A stretch of 64,000 bases of DNA, taken from NCBI RefSeq assembly GCF_013201075.1, contig NZ_CP053708.1:46001-110000 (forward strand), read 5' to 3'. The first letter of the stretch is position 1, and every line of letters begins with the position of its first letter. The notes beneath the pieces are model-generated. The model ran no database searches and had not been told where the DNA came from. It saw only the letters and a list, made by a program, of their open reading frames with translations. The translations under genes were made by a program, and so were the position numbers. Origin of the DNA: Lichenicola cladoniae (lineage in GTDB: Bacteria; Pseudomonadota; Alphaproteobacteria; Acetobacterales; Acetobacteraceae). This document shows positions 34,885-44,028 of this stretch, piece after piece.

Positions 34885-34891
34885 CCCTGGT

Positions 34892-36190
34892 TCAGCTGTC
34901 GATCCAGGCGTCGAAGCGGCTCTTGATCTGGTCGAGGTGCGTCGCCCAGAAACTGTCATCCTCGACCAGCGCGTTGCGGAGATGCTCCGTCGTGGCGGGA
35001 CTATCGTCGGGCAGGGCCTGGTCCGGCGGAAATATGCCCTGGACGACGCTCACTGCCGGGTAGCGCCCGACAAAGTCCGCCTGTCGGGACGGATCGTTCA
35101 TGAAGCCGAGCAACTGCCGGACGCGGCCGAGGCGATCGACCGAGGCCTGGGTATCCGGGGCAGAACCGGCCGCGCCGGCGGGCTGTGGCCGGCCGGGAAT
35201 GGCCCAGCTCAGCATCATGCTGATGCTCTGTTGCCACTGGATCCCGAAGTCGCGATGCCCGACCAGGTTGGCGGCAGCAACCTCGCTGTTCGGCGCGCTG
35301 GTCATCAGAACGGCGCCGGATTCGATGATCTGCACGGCCTGGGCCGGGGTGTCCCACCAGACCACGTACGGTTTGAGCTGGTCGAGCTTGCGGAAGGCGC
35401 GATCCACCCCGTCCGACGTCGCGAGCGTGCGATAGATGTCGTCCGGTGCCACGCCGTCGGCCAGCAACGCGATTTCGAGCGTGCCACGCGGGTCGCGCCG
35501 GAGTCCGCGCTTGCCGGGCCGGCGGGCGACGTCCCAGAACTCCGCCCAGCTCGGCGCGGTGTCGATCCTGCTCTTGTCCCAGGCCAGCACCTGGTCGGTC
35601 CGCAGCGCGCCCATCCCGCACTGGCTGACGGCATCGCCGGTCAGCCGGTTATGGTCGGTGGGCGACAAGCCGGCGATTCCGCCCGGGTCGATCGGCAGGA
35701 ACAGGCCCTGCTGGCAGGCGATCAAAACCGAGCTGTTCTCCATCAGGACGAGATCGCCGAGGGACGAGGTGGTTCCGAGCCGCGCCCGGTTCTGCAGGGT
35801 CGTCAGCAGCCCGTCCCAGCTGTTGAGCCGGATGCCGATGTGGCTCGCGGTCGTGAAGGGCGCGAAGAACGCCTTCTGCTGTGCGTCCTGGAGGGCGCCG
35901 GCCAGCGACGCGATCACCAGAGGCCGCACCGCCGGCTCCTTCTGGCGGTCCGCGGCATGCGCTACGCCGGCCATGCAGGCCACCAGACAGAAGCCGGCAT
36001 GAAGCAGGGTTCGCCCAGTGCTGGCACGCCAAATCCTGGTGCGCAGGGCAAGAATCGGGGCTATCCTCGCGACGAAGCGTCCAATGCGGTCATCTGCGGA
36101 GGCGATATCAGTCAGGGATCTGTCTCGGCACGGACGTGGTGATGACCGGATCGTCAGTGGATGGGCTCCGGCTGAAGCCTCGATGACCAC
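34892..36190 (-). CDS. Extracellular solute-binding protein (polyamine/iron type)
   Basis: The protein has a signal-like segment (LLHAGFCLVACMAGVAHA) followed by a PotD/type 2 periplasmic-binding fold: LVIASLAGALQDAQQKAFF, LVLMENSSVLIACQQG, a TLEIALLADGV stretch and KPYVVWWDTPAQAVQIIESG. These bind polyamines, thiamine or ferric iron in the periplasm. The annotated GTG start puts about 55 residues before the signal segment; the true start is probably later but no ATG is available. It sits between a degenerate ATPase gene and a half-length permease gene. Confidence 0.7.
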   Translation of the reverse strand: MVIEASAGAHPLTIRSSPRPCRDRSLTDIASADDRIGRFVARIAPILALRTRIWRASTGRTLLHAGFCLVACMAGVAHAADRQKEPAVRPLVIASLAGALQDAQQKAFFAPFTTASHIGIRLNSWDGLLTTLQNRARLGTTSSLGDLVLMENSSVLIACQQGLFLPIDPGGIAGLSPTDHNRLTGDAVSQCGMGALRTDQVLAWDKSRIDTAPSWAEFWDVARRPGKRGLRRDPRGTLEIALLADGVAPDDIYRTLATSDGVDRAFRKLDQLKPYVVWWDTPAQAVQIIESGAVLMTSAPNSEVAAANLVGHRDFGIQWQQSISMMLSWAIPGRPQPAGAAGSAPDTQASVDRLGRVRQLLGFMNDPSRQADFVGRYPAVSVVQGIFPPDQALPDDSPATTEHLRNALVEDDSFWATHLDQIKSRFDAWIDS

Positions 36191-36279
36191 ACCGCGTGGG
36201 CGCCGGGCATGGCAGACACAATCCTAGAACAATATGTGACTGGCTGGAACAGCGGCCCGTCCCGATGGCGCAAGACGGG

Positions 36280-37404
36280 CTAGGCCGAGGGAGCCAGGAA
36301 GACCGTCGCCTGGTGCGGCTGCCAGGCCAGCATCGCCGGACGATCGGGTCGCAATTCCGTGGCCAGTGCTGCCGGCGGACGCCGAACCAGCACCTCGCTT
36401 CCATCCTCGAGCCTGAAGCGCAGGCGCAAATGGTCGCCGAGATGGACGGCTTCCAGCAGGGTCGCAGGCAGCGAGGCGGTCCCGATCTCGAGGCCGGGGC
36501 GGCTCAGGAAGGCGGTGGCAATTCGCTCCGGCCGCACGCACAGCACGCAGGCAGCACCCTCCTGCAAGGGCTCGCCCGGTTCGCCTTCCATCTCGTAGCC
36601 CGAACTGAGCCGCACCATGGCGCCTTCGTCATCGACCCGGATCACCCGTCCGGTCAGCAGGTTGGCGTCGCCCATGCGGCTTGCCACCGTCGGGTCGGCC
36701 GGGCGATCGAGCAGCGTGACGGCGGTGCCGACCTGATGCAGGCTGCCATCATCCAGCACGCCGATCTCGTCGCCGAGCAACAGTGCTTCCTCGCGGTCGC
36801 CGGTGGTCAGCAGGACGGTCAGCGAGCGGGCGCGCACGAGCCGTCGCAGCATGCGTTGCAGCGCCTGGCGAGGCTCCGGTTCCAGGGCAGCGAACGGATC
36901 CGTCAGCAGCAGCAGGCGCGGGTCGAACACCAGGGCGCGCGCGATCATCGTGCGGACGCGGGCGGCCTGGTCCAGATGCGCCGTTCGAAGATCCGCCAGC
37001 GCCTCGAGACCGAGCAGCGCCAGGGCCTGATCGACCTTGCCGGATCGCTCGCCGGAGCTCATGCCGCGGACACGGAGTGGGAATCCGATATTGCCCCGCA
37101 CGCTGAGGTGCGGGAACAATGGATGTTCGATCGAAACGATACCGAGGCGTCGTTCGAGAGTGGTCATGCTGCCGGCATCCAGTCCGTCCAGCAGGATGCG
37201 GCCGCTGCTGGGGGTCGTGGTGCCACCGATGACGTCGAGCAGGAGCGAGCCACCGGCGTTGCGGGTGCCGAGCAGCGCAAGGCATTGCCCCGGAAGCAGC
37301 GTCAGCGTGACCTCACGAAGCAGGCCGCCCTGGCGACCGGGTGCGAGCACGCTGACGCTATCGACCTGCAGACGCGGCATGGAGTTGTCAGCCGGCCGGA
37401 TCAT
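36280..37404 (-). CDS. ABC-ATPase-like protein lacking all nucleotide-binding motifs
   Basis: The 374-residue protein aligns along its length with PotA/FbpC import ATPases, including a C-terminal TOBE-like domain (LRFRLEDGSEVLVR). Walker A (residues 46-53) is GTRNAGGS with Gly52 in place of the essential Lys. The Q-loop Gln is Ile (VSIEHPLFPH), the LSGGQ signature is HLDQAA, Walker B is LLLLTDP instead of LLLLDEP, and the switch His is Gly (TTGDREEA). The frame is intact and codon use is normal, so it looks maintained. It likely forms an operon with the binding protein and short permease. ATP hydrolysis seems impossible. Confidence 0.75.
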   Translation of the reverse strand: MIRPADNSMPRLQVDSVSVLAPGRQGGLLREVTLTLLPGQCLALLGTRNAGGSLLLDVIGGTTTPSSGRILLDGLDAGSMTTLERRLGIVSIEHPLFPHLSVRGNIGFPLRVRGMSSGERSGKVDQALALLGLEALADLRTAHLDQAARVRTMIARALVFDPRLLLLTDPFAALEPEPRQALQRMLRRLVRARSLTVLLTTGDREEALLLGDEIGVLDDGSLHQVGTAVTLLDRPADPTVASRMGDANLLTGRVIRVDDEGAMVRLSSGYEMEGEPGEPLQEGAACVLCVRPERIATAFLSRPGLEIGTASLPATLLEAVHLGDHLRLRFRLEDGSEVLVRRPPAALATELRPDRPAMLAWQPHQATVFLAPSA

Positions 37405-37467
37405 TGACGTAATGCAACTTGCCGGGCTGCACTACGTTCGTCAGCCCTGTCACGGAAGGATACGGCC

Positions 37468-37749
37468 ATGAGTTTCTCCAAGAAGGTCTCGGACAAGGTG
37501 AAAGATGTCTCTGGAGATACCCAGGACCAGCTACAGAGTCTGCGGGAGCAGGTGGAACAACTCCTGAACGACCGTGTCACCCCGGCAATCGCCGGCGCCG
37601 CGGGCAAGGCTGAGTACGCTGTCCATTCTGCCAAGGACCTTACCAATACACAGGTCGAAAACGTTTCGGCACAGGTTCGTAGCCAGCCGCTGATCGCGAT
37701 CGGGATTGCCGCCGGCGTCGGTTACCTGCTGGGGCGGATCGCACGATGA
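37468..37749 (+). CDS. DUF883 (ElaB/YqjD-like) membrane-anchored protein
   Basis: The 93-residue protein has an amphipathic, probably coiled-coil N-terminal part (QDQLQSLREQVEQLLND) and a C-terminal membrane segment ending GIAAGVGYLLGRIAR, the DUF883 hallmark. E. coli relatives bind ribosomes at the inner membrane in stationary phase. An AAGG site precedes the ATG. A YqjE-like gene follows, as in the E. coli yqjD-yqjE pair. Confidence 0.85.
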   Translation: MSFSKKVSDKVKDVSGDTQDQLQSLREQVEQLLNDRVTPAIAGAAGKAEYAVHSAKDLTNTQVENVSAQVRSQPLIAIGIAAGVGYLLGRIAR

Positions 37750-37759
37750 GTGCGCCCGA

Positions 37760-38206
37760 ATGAGGGCCGTCGATCTTACGAAGATCGCTGCCTCGGCAGA
37801 GGCCTTGCGGCTGCGACGACACATGTTCCGCCTCGTTCGGCAGGCAGGCTTCCTCGCGATTGCAGGCATATTCGGCTTTTTTGCCCTGATCTCCCTGCAC
37901 GTGGTGCTGTGGACGTTATGTTACGGCCCCTGGGGCACGGGCAAGGTGTGGGCATCGGTCATCGTTCTTGCGGTGGACGTGATCGTGGCCGGCATCCTGT
38001 TGATGTTCGGCCGTGGCAAGCTTCCCGATCCGATCGAAGTCGAGGCCCGCATCACGCGTGACCGCTCGCTTTCGGAGCTTCGAAGTGCACTGGCCATGAC
38101 CGCCCTGGCCGGGACCGTTACCGGGCCTGCAGGCCGCCTGGCTGGCCGGACGGCTTGGAAGGCTTTTCGTGGCTTGCTTCCCGGCAGCAAGCGTCGTCGC
38201 AGATAA
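37760..38206 (+). CDS. YqjE-like / phage-holin-superfamily membrane protein
   Basis: The 148-residue protein has two membrane helices (about residues 32-55 and 65-85) and a basic C-terminus (GSKRRRR). Its position 10 bases after the DUF883 gene and its layout match YqjE-type proteins. Function is unknown; a stress-related membrane role is possible. The start is the ATG just after the DUF883 stop, chosen over an in-frame upstream codon inside that gene. Confidence 0.65.
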   Translation: MRAVDLTKIAASAEALRLRRHMFRLVRQAGFLAIAGIFGFFALISLHVVLWTLCYGPWGTGKVWASVIVLAVDVIVAGILLMFGRGKLPDPIEVEARITRDRSLSELRSALAMTALAGTVTGPAGRLAGRTAWKAFRGLLPGSKRRRR

Positions 38207-38252
38207 TTGATAGGCATGCCTGGTTCGTTACCGTGAGCCAGGCATGCCGCCT

Positions 38253-38675
38253 TCATGAGTAGTGCTTCCGGGCCCCTGCCTCGTCCAGCAGGCGTTGTTC
38301 ACGACGGTCGAATTGCTGCCTGATCAACTGGTCACGTTGATCGATCAGGGTCTCCACGGTGCGGACACCCGAACGCGCCAGGTTCAGAATGGCGCGGGCG
38401 TGATCGAGCGTGGTGGTCGCATCGTGCTGCACCTGATGGGCCTGCCTGATGGCGTGCCGTCCGAGCGGTAGCCACCGCGCGAACGTCTCGACCGCATCGT
38501 CGCCACCCTCCAATTTCATTGCCAATCGCATCTCGTTTGCAAGCACATCGCCAGCCTGCTCGGTGCGATCTGAGGCCTGACGCTCTACCCGGTAGGCTTC
38601 GGCGACCGCCTTCCTGGCATCGTCCAGCGTGGCTTGACGGACACGTAGCAGCGTCCCGAGCGGATCGGGTTTCAT
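38253..38675 (-). CDS. fliJ: Flagellar export protein FliJ
   Basis: The 140-residue, Ala- and Arg-rich helical protein begins MKPDPLGTLLRVRQATLDDARK, ends in a charged coiled coil (LIDQRDQLIRQQFDRREQRL), and follows fliI with a 4-base overlap. FliJ is the stalk-like part of the export ATPase and a chaperone escort. Sequence conservation of FliJ is low, so position is the main support. Confidence 0.8.
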   Translation of the reverse strand: MKPDPLGTLLRVRQATLDDARKAVAEAYRVERQASDRTEQAGDVLANEMRLAMKLEGGDDAVETFARWLPLGRHAIRQAHQVQHDATTTLDHARAILNLARSGVRTVETLIDQRDQLIRQQFDRREQRLLDEAGARKHYS

Positions 38676-40048
38676 ACCGGGTCCTTCATCGTCATCGCAT
38701 CCGCCAGGGCGTCAAAGCTATCCTCGATCGACGTATGGTCGTTGCGGGACTGGTGCAGCACTGCCTCTATCCGCGGAGCCAGTGCCACCGCCTCGTCCAC
38801 GGCCGGATCGTTGCCGGCCTTGTAGGCACCGAGCCGGACCATGTCCGCCATGTCGGCGTAGAGGGCCAGCAGCGCCCGGGCCCGTCGTGTCAGGGCGTTC
38901 TCGGCATCGCTGTTGCAGCCTGGCACTGACCGGGAGAGCGAACGCAGCACGTCGATCGCCGGATAGCGGCCGGTTTCGCCGATCCGGCGATCCATGACCA
39001 CGTGGCCGTCCAGTATGCCACGCACGGCATCGGCCACCGGTTCGTTGTGGTCGTCGCCCTCGACCAGCACGGTGAACAGCGCCGTGATATGGCCGGGCGG
39101 CCGGTCCGGCAGCAAGGGACCGGGCCCGGCTCGTTCCAGCATGCGGGGGAGCTCGGCGAACACGCTGGGCGGATAGCCTCGCGTGGCAGGTGGTTCACCG
39201 GCGGAGAGGCCGATCTCCCGGAGTGCCAGGCAGAAGCGGGTGACGCTGTCCATCAGCAGCAGGACGGACTTGCCCTCGTCGCGGAAATGCTCGGCGATCG
39301 TCATCGCGGCATAGGCGGCTTCGCGGCGCATCAACGGCGGACTGTCCGAGGTCGCGACCACCACCACTGAACGTGCAAGCCCGGCTGCACCCAGATCGTC
39401 CTCGAGGAATTCGCGCACCTCGCGACCGCGTTCACCGACCAGGGAAATCACTGCCACATCGCACGCTGTATGGCGCGCAAGCATGGACAGCAGGGTCGAC
39501 TTGCCGACGCCCGAACCGGCGAACAGGCCGAGCCGCTGCCCGGTGCGACAGGTCGTGAAGCTGTTCAGCACCCTGACGCCGAGATCGAGGCGTGGCCCGA
39601 GCCTGGCCCTCGTCGTGGCTTCGGGTGGGGCTGCACGCAGCGGTCGCGGGTGCGGGCCGGGTGGCAACGGTCCCTTGCCGTCGAGCGCCTGTCCCAGCGG
39701 ATCGATCACCCGGCCGAGCCACGCAGCGGAGACGGCAAGACTGCCCCCGGCCGATATGTTGGTGCCGCCGAAGCCGATATCGGCGGAGCTTCCCGGCCCC
39801 AGACCTTCAAGATCCCCGAACACCATGGCGGTGGAACGACCGTTGCGAAAGCCGACGATTTCCGCCGCGACGGTTCGTCCACCGCGTGCGCAGAGCTCGA
39901 TTCGGTCGCCGACCGCGACATGTGGATCCAGCCCCGCCAGTTCGACCGACAGACCAGAGACCCCCGCCACCCGGCCCCGGATGTAGGCCGGTGGCATGGA
40001 CGCCAAGCCATTCCGGATGGATTCGAGATAGTGCGCCATCATCAGCAT
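38672..40048 (-). CDS. fliI: Flagellum-specific ATP synthase FliI
   Basis: The 458-residue export ATPase has Walker A GSGVGKST, the GERGREVREFLED segment, Walker B SVLLLMDSVTRF and the GEPPATRGYPPSVF loop, all typical of FliI/type III ATPases. It energises export of flagellar subunits. The ATG at 40048 has GGAG 6 bases upstream; an earlier in-frame start has none. It is divergent from the CtrA-like gene and co-translated with fliJ. Confidence 0.93.
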   Translation of the reverse strand: MLMMAHYLESIRNGLASMPPAYIRGRVAGVSGLSVELAGLDPHVAVGDRIELCARGGRTVAAEIVGFRNGRSTAMVFGDLEGLGPGSSADIGFGGTNISAGGSLAVSAAWLGRVIDPLGQALDGKGPLPPGPHPRPLRAAPPEATTRARLGPRLDLGVRVLNSFTTCRTGQRLGLFAGSGVGKSTLLSMLARHTACDVAVISLVGERGREVREFLEDDLGAAGLARSVVVVATSDSPPLMRREAAYAAMTIAEHFRDEGKSVLLLMDSVTRFCLALREIGLSAGEPPATRGYPPSVFAELPRMLERAGPGPLLPDRPPGHITALFTVLVEGDDHNEPVADAVRGILDGHVVMDRRIGETGRYPAIDVLRSLSRSVPGCNSDAENALTRRARALLALYADMADMVRLGAYKAGNDPAVDEAVALAPRIEAVLHQSRNDHTSIEDSFDALADAMTMKDPV

Positions 40049-40227
40049 GCGTACTCCGTGGCTTGCCTGTCGATCGTTCGTAAAAAGCGATGCTCCGACA
40101 GGATTCCAGCACAGGAACATTAACGAGACGTCTACCCCGGGATTAATGCGTGATCGTAATAGAAAGAGCTTGTGTTAATACACGTATAGGTAGTAATGGT
40201 TGTTAACCAAAACCTGGAGTAGTGAAC

Positions 40228-40968
40228 ATGAGGATCCTCCTCGTCGAAAGCGATGCTAACGCTGCGCAGAGCCTGACCCGCCTTCTGCAAAATGCCGGCT
40301 TCATGGTCGACCAGACGGACCTGGGCGAAGAGGCGCTAGAGATGCTCCGCCATTACGATTACGATCTGGCCTTGCTGGACCTGTCCCTGCCGGACATGGA
40401 CGGCAGCGAACTCGTTCGTCGCATGCGCCACGCCCGCTACCCAATCCCGGCCCTCGTGCTTGCCAACACGACGCAGCCCTCGGCACGGATCCGCGCATTC
40501 GCCGCCGGGGCCGACGATGTGGTCAGCAAGCCTTATGACCAGGGTGAGCTCATCGCACGTGTGCAGGCTATCCTGCGCCGAAGCCGGGGACACAGCTCGC
40601 CGTTCCTGCAGATCTCCAACCTGCGGCTCAATCTCGACAGTCGCGAGGTCAGTGTCGGTGGCCGTGCGGTCCACTTGACCGGAAAAGAGTATGCAATCCT
40701 GGAGCTCCTGGTTCTGCGCAAGGGCTCGGTCCTGACCAAGGATGCATTCCTCAATCACCTGTATGGCGGCATGGACGAGCCGGAGATGAAGATCATCGAT
40801 GTGTTCATCTGCAAGCTTCGCAAGAAGCTACAGCTGGCCGGCGCGGGCAACCTGATCGGCACGATCTGGGGAAGAGGCTACATCCTTCGGGACGATATCG
40901 CCGCCACGACCGTCCCCGCCGTCGAATCGCTTGCCCTGATGGGATCGGCCATCCTGTCCGCAGCCTGA
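40228..40968 (+). CDS. CtrA-like response regulator (paralog)
   Basis: The 246-residue OmpR-type regulator closely resembles CtrA in its DNA-binding half: HLTGKEYAILELLVLRKGS, FLNHLYGGMDEPEMKIIDVF, WGRGYILRD. The receiver keeps Asp51, but the acidic pair is altered (ESD instead of EDD) and the switch Ser/Thr is Ala (VLANTT). A 15-residue C-terminal tail is added. CtrA itself is extremely conserved in Alphaproteobacteria, so this is more likely a paralog dedicated to flagellar genes. The ATG at 40228 follows GGAG by 8 bases. Confidence 0.8.
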   Translation: MRILLVESDANAAQSLTRLLQNAGFMVDQTDLGEEALEMLRHYDYDLALLDLSLPDMDGSELVRRMRHARYPIPALVLANTTQPSARIRAFAAGADDVVSKPYDQGELIARVQAILRRSRGHSSPFLQISNLRLNLDSREVSVGGRAVHLTGKEYAILELLVLRKGSVLTKDAFLNHLYGGMDEPEMKIIDVFICKLRKKLQLAGAGNLIGTIWGRGYILRDDIAATTVPAVESLALMGSAILSAA

Positions 40969-41084
40969 GACGGCGGCTGGGGGACATGGCTGCCGTGCCA
41001 TCGATCCAGCCGGCTACGACTTGCGCGGCAGCCGCTGGTCTTACACATGAGCGGTAGTCGGCGTCTGCGCGTGCAACCCTCAGG

Positions 41085-41105
41085 CGTCGACCAGGCTGGT
41101 CGACG
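41085..41105. terminator. Inverted repeat between convergent genes
   Basis: A perfect 9-base-pair stem (CGTCGACCA / TGGTCGACG) with a GGC loop lies between the convergent CtrA-like gene and the NAD kinase gene. It could act as a bidirectional terminator; there is no T-tract. Confidence 0.45.
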
Positions 41106-41160
41106 TGGGGCGGACGAACATCGTCACCCTGCGCCGGCCATCCGATCCTGCGCGGACATG

Positions 41161-41982
41161 TCAGACGGTGAATTGCTCGACGATGATGCGTTCGGACAGG
41201 CTCTGATCCGGGTCGAATAGAACGATGGTTTTGAGGCTTCGGTCTTCGCTGACGGCGACCGACACCACGTCGCGCACCTCGGTAAAATCGGCCACCGCCG
41301 CCACCGGGCGTTTGTCGCCCTCGAGGATCTGGAACTCGACATCGGCTGAACTCGGCAGCAAGGCGCCACGCCAGCGTCTTGGCCTGAAGGCGCTGATCGG
41401 GGTCAGGGGCAGCAGCTCGGCGGAAAGCGGCACGATCGGGCCATGTGCCGACAGATTATAGGCCGTCGATCCGGCCGGGGTCGAAATCAGCACGCCGTCG
41501 CAGACAAGTTCGGGAAGCCGGACGCGTCCATCGACGATGATGCGGATCTTGGCCGCCTGCCGGGTCTGGCGGAACAGGAAGACGTCGTTCAGCGCGAGCG
41601 CTTCCTCGACCAGGCCGGACTGCGTTACCGCATGCATCCGGAGCGGGTGCAGCACGGCTGCCTGTGTACGAACCAGCCGGGCGGGAAGATCATCCTCGAT
41701 CAGCGGGTTCATCAGGAACCCGACCGAACCACAATTGATACCGTAGACCGGCGTATTGGTCAGCAGAACCGTGTGCAGTGTCTCGAGCATGAAGCCGTCG
41801 CCGCCTAAACAAACCACGACTTCCGCCGAGGTCACCGGAACGTTGCCATAGCGGCTGACGAACCGCGCGAGGCATTCCTGCGACAGCTGGTTCGGTGCCG
41901 CGACGAACGCGATCCGGGACAGGATCGTCTCTGGCGACCAGAGCGCCGCTCGCGGTTCGGTGGACCAGACAGGCTGGCTCAC
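41161..41982 (-). CDS. nadK: NAD kinase
   Basis: The 273-residue enzyme phosphorylates NAD to NADP. The signature GGDG occurs in [15 protein letters not shown], with the [10 protein letters not shown] loop and [17 protein letters not shown] of the substrate site. The GTG start overlaps the stop of the nitrilase gene (GTGA). Length is slightly above the family minimum. It is a housekeeping gene embedded in the flagellar region. Confidence 0.92.
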   Translation of the reverse strand: MSQPVWSTEPRAALWSPETILSRIAFVAAPNQLSQECLARFVSRYGNVPVTSAEVVVCLGGDGFMLETLHTVLLTNTPVYGINCGSVGFLMNPLIEDDLPARLVRTQAAVLHPLRMHAVTQSGLVEEALALNDVFLFRQTRQAAKIRIIVDGRVRLPELVCDGVLISTPAGSTAYNLSAHGPIVPLSAELLPLTPISAFRPRRWRGALLPSSADVEFQILEGDKRPVAAVADFTEVRDVVSVAVSEDRSLKTIVLFDPDQSLSERIIVEQFTV

Positions 41983-42827
41983 AGCAGGCGCCGATGGTCC
42001 ATGACGGGTATTCCGGCGCGGACGCGTGCGGTGCGATCCTGATCCACGGAGCCGGTCGTCCAGCCGATCCCGGTGGAGGCCTGGGCCGTCACGGTACCCC
42101 AAGGATCGACGATCATCGAATGCCCATGGGTCAGGCGCGTGTGGCCGTCCGCGTCGTGATGTGCCCCGACGGTTCCCGCAGCGGCCAGCCAGCATTGCGT
42201 CTCGATGGCGCGCGCCCGGAGCAGCGTTTCCCAGTGCGCCTCGCCCGTCTCGGCGGTGAATGCGGCCGGCAGGATGATCAGCTCCGCGCCTTCCTGCCGG
42301 AGACGGTGGAACAGTTCGCCGAACCGGATGTCGTAGCAGATCGCCAGACCAAGCCGCAGCTCGCCGAAGCTGCCGGCGAGCGGGACCGTCACCACGTCGT
42401 TTCCCGCCAGGTAGGTGTCGCTCTCGCGATAGCCGACCCCGGAAGGCGTAATGATGTCGAACAGATGGATCTTGCTGTAACGGGCAATCAGCCGCCCTTC
42501 AGGATCGAACAGCAGGCTGGTGTTCAGGAGCTTCCCACCGGCGCGTTCGCCGATCGAGCCGCCGTGGACATGAATGCGATTGGTGATCGCGACCTGTCTC
42601 AGGAACCGGAACGCGTCGCCACCCTCTTGGTCGGACCCCGGACCGGGGATGATCTCCGCTGCCTCGAACTTCGTGTCGCGACTGCCGCCCAGGCAGGTCC
42701 AGATCTCAGGCAATACGATCAGATCGGGCCGGTCGCTGGCGATGCACTCGGCGATCAAATGGCTCGCCTGCGCGATATTCTCGGATTTGACGTGACCGGG
42801 CGACATTTGGATGACGCTGATGCGCAC
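41979..42827 (-). CDS. Nitrilase-superfamily amidohydrolase (Nit1-like)
   Basis: The 282-residue protein has the Glu41-Lys119-Cys164 catalytic set ([25 protein letters not shown]) of carbon-nitrogen hydrolases. The pattern fits the Nit1/deaminated-glutathione amidase branch. The GTG start at 42827 has AAGG upstream; an open frame further upstream has no start signal. It is co-translated with nadK. Confidence 0.88.
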   Translation of the reverse strand: MRISVIQMSPGHVKSENIAQASHLIAECIASDRPDLIVLPEIWTCLGGSRDTKFEAAEIIPGPGSDQEGGDAFRFLRQVAITNRIHVHGGSIGERAGGKLLNTSLLFDPEGRLIARYSKIHLFDIITPSGVGYRESDTYLAGNDVVTVPLAGSFGELRLGLAICYDIRFGELFHRLRQEGAELIILPAAFTAETGEAHWETLLRARAIETQCWLAAAGTVGAHHDADGHTRLTHGHSMIVDPWGTVTAQASTGIGWTTGSVDQDRTARVRAGIPVMDHRRLL

Positions 42828-42903
42828 GGACCTTGGCTCCTCGACATGCCGACTGCGGGAGTGACCCTGATCCGCGCGACTATGCGTCACCCTGCATGCG
42901 AGC

Positions 42904-43113
42904 TCAATCGGGCAGCTTGTCCGTAGGCTGCGGAACCAGGTCCAGCAGATCGTCCGGCACGGGTTCACTTAGGGCATCTTCGTACCGGCGCTGCAGGGTC
43001 GTCTGCAGCCATACGTCGAACAGCGGAGCCAAGGGGATCACGCTGCCCCTGTTCTCCCCAATACAGCCATGTGCCGATGTCATCATGCGAAGAGAGCGCG
43101 TTTGGACAGTCAT
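42904..43113 (-). CDS. Small NepR-like protein
   Basis: The 69-residue protein ends with LQRRYEDALSEPVPDDLLDL, which resembles the core helix pattern of NepR anti-sigma factors (Y-x3-hydrophobic-x-E-P-V/I-P-x2-hydrophobic-L-D-L). NepR sequesters EcfG in the alphaproteobacterial general stress response and is itself titrated by PhyR. Neither phyR nor ecfG is adjacent. The start is uncertain; the ATG at 43113 is used. It could instead be an unrelated flagellar-linked small protein. Confidence 0.45.
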   Translation of the reverse strand: MTVQTRSLRMMTSAHGCIGENRGSVIPLAPLFDVWLQTTLQRRYEDALSEPVPDDLLDLVPQPTDKLPD

Positions 43114-43182
43114 GGTTTCAGCATGGGAGCAATACAAAATCCCGTGCAGAATAGCCGTGACGGCAACCGTGAGTTCAGGAGG

Positions 43183-44028
43183 TCAGCTGGACAGGGCCCT
43201 GGCGATCCGATCGACATCTTCCGCTGCCGGCGTGTTGGGATGCCGGGTCAGCAGCGTCGTTTGCCGGCGTATCGCATCGGCGACGTGGCCATCCCGCCTG
43301 ATGATGCCGGCCAGCACCGGCGCATGGCCGAGAAAAATGGTGCAAGCCCGGGCAAGTGCCTCGTATGTCCGACGGCCGCTGGCCTGGCTTCCGGCCTGGT
43401 TGATGACAAGGCGCACGTCCGCCGGGGTGGGCATCGGTCCGGCGGACGAATCGTTAGTGTAACGAGTTGCCCGGTCTCGCGCCTGCAGTTTCAGGACCGC
43501 ATAGGCGTCGGTCAGCGCGGTCGGCTCATCGGTCGACAGGACCACCAGCGTGTCCACGAAAGCTGCCATGAACCGCGCGATCGGATCGATGCCGGCACCC
43601 AGGTCCAGCAGCACCGTATCGTAGCTGTGCAACTGGCGGACGGAACGGAGCAGCCGATCCAGCAATCCGAGGTCCAGCGTGGCGAGCGATGCGGCACCGG
43701 AGCGTCCGGGCAGGATGTCGAACGCGGCGTCCGGGCGTTCGGCCGATCGATGGCGGACGATGACCTGCGCCAGCTGCATTCGCCCGGACAGGACCGCCGA
43801 CAGATCGTGCTTCGGGGTCAGGCCAAGCTGGATGTCGACGTTCGCCAACCCCAGGTCGCCGTCGACCAGCAGCACCTTGTGGCCGCGAAGCGCCATGCTC
43901 TGAGCCAGGGAGATCGCCAGCCAGGTCTTCCCGACCCCGCCTTTTCCGGATGCGATGGCAATCAGGTGGGGTAAAGACCTGTGTGGCCGACCAGCGTCCT
44001 GCACCGGGAGCTGCAGCATTGCCGTCAT
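43183..44028 (-). CDS. flhG: MinD-like ATPase FlhG (FleN/YlxH)
   Basis: The 281-residue ParA/MinD-type ATPase has the deviant Walker A GKGGVGKT (residues 28-35), VLLVDGDLGLANVDIQLG and LLDLGAGID. FlhG limits flagellar number and works with FlhF. The ATG at 44028 overlaps the flhF stop (ATGA); an ATG five codons earlier is less likely. Switch motifs are intact. Confidence 0.88.
   Translation of the reverse strand: MTAMLQLPVQDAGRPHRSLPHLIAIASGKGGVGKTWLAISLAQSMALRGHKVLLVDGDLGLANVDIQLGLTPKHDLSAVLSGRMQLAQVIVRHRSAERPDAAFDILPGRSGAASLATLDLGLLDRLLRSVRQLHSYDTVLLDLGAGIDPIARFMAAFVDTLVVLSTDEPTALTDAYAVLKLQARDRATRYTNDSSAGPMPTPADVRLVINQAGSQASGRRTYEALARACTIFLGHAPVLAGIIRRDGHVADAIRRQTTLLTRHPNTPAAEDVDRIARALSS

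Noticed and set aside
40110..40150. Possible second CtrA box between fliI and the CtrA-like gene
   Set aside because: TTAA-N7-GTAG matches only six of eight positions; half-sites TTAA are common in AT-rich promoter regions.
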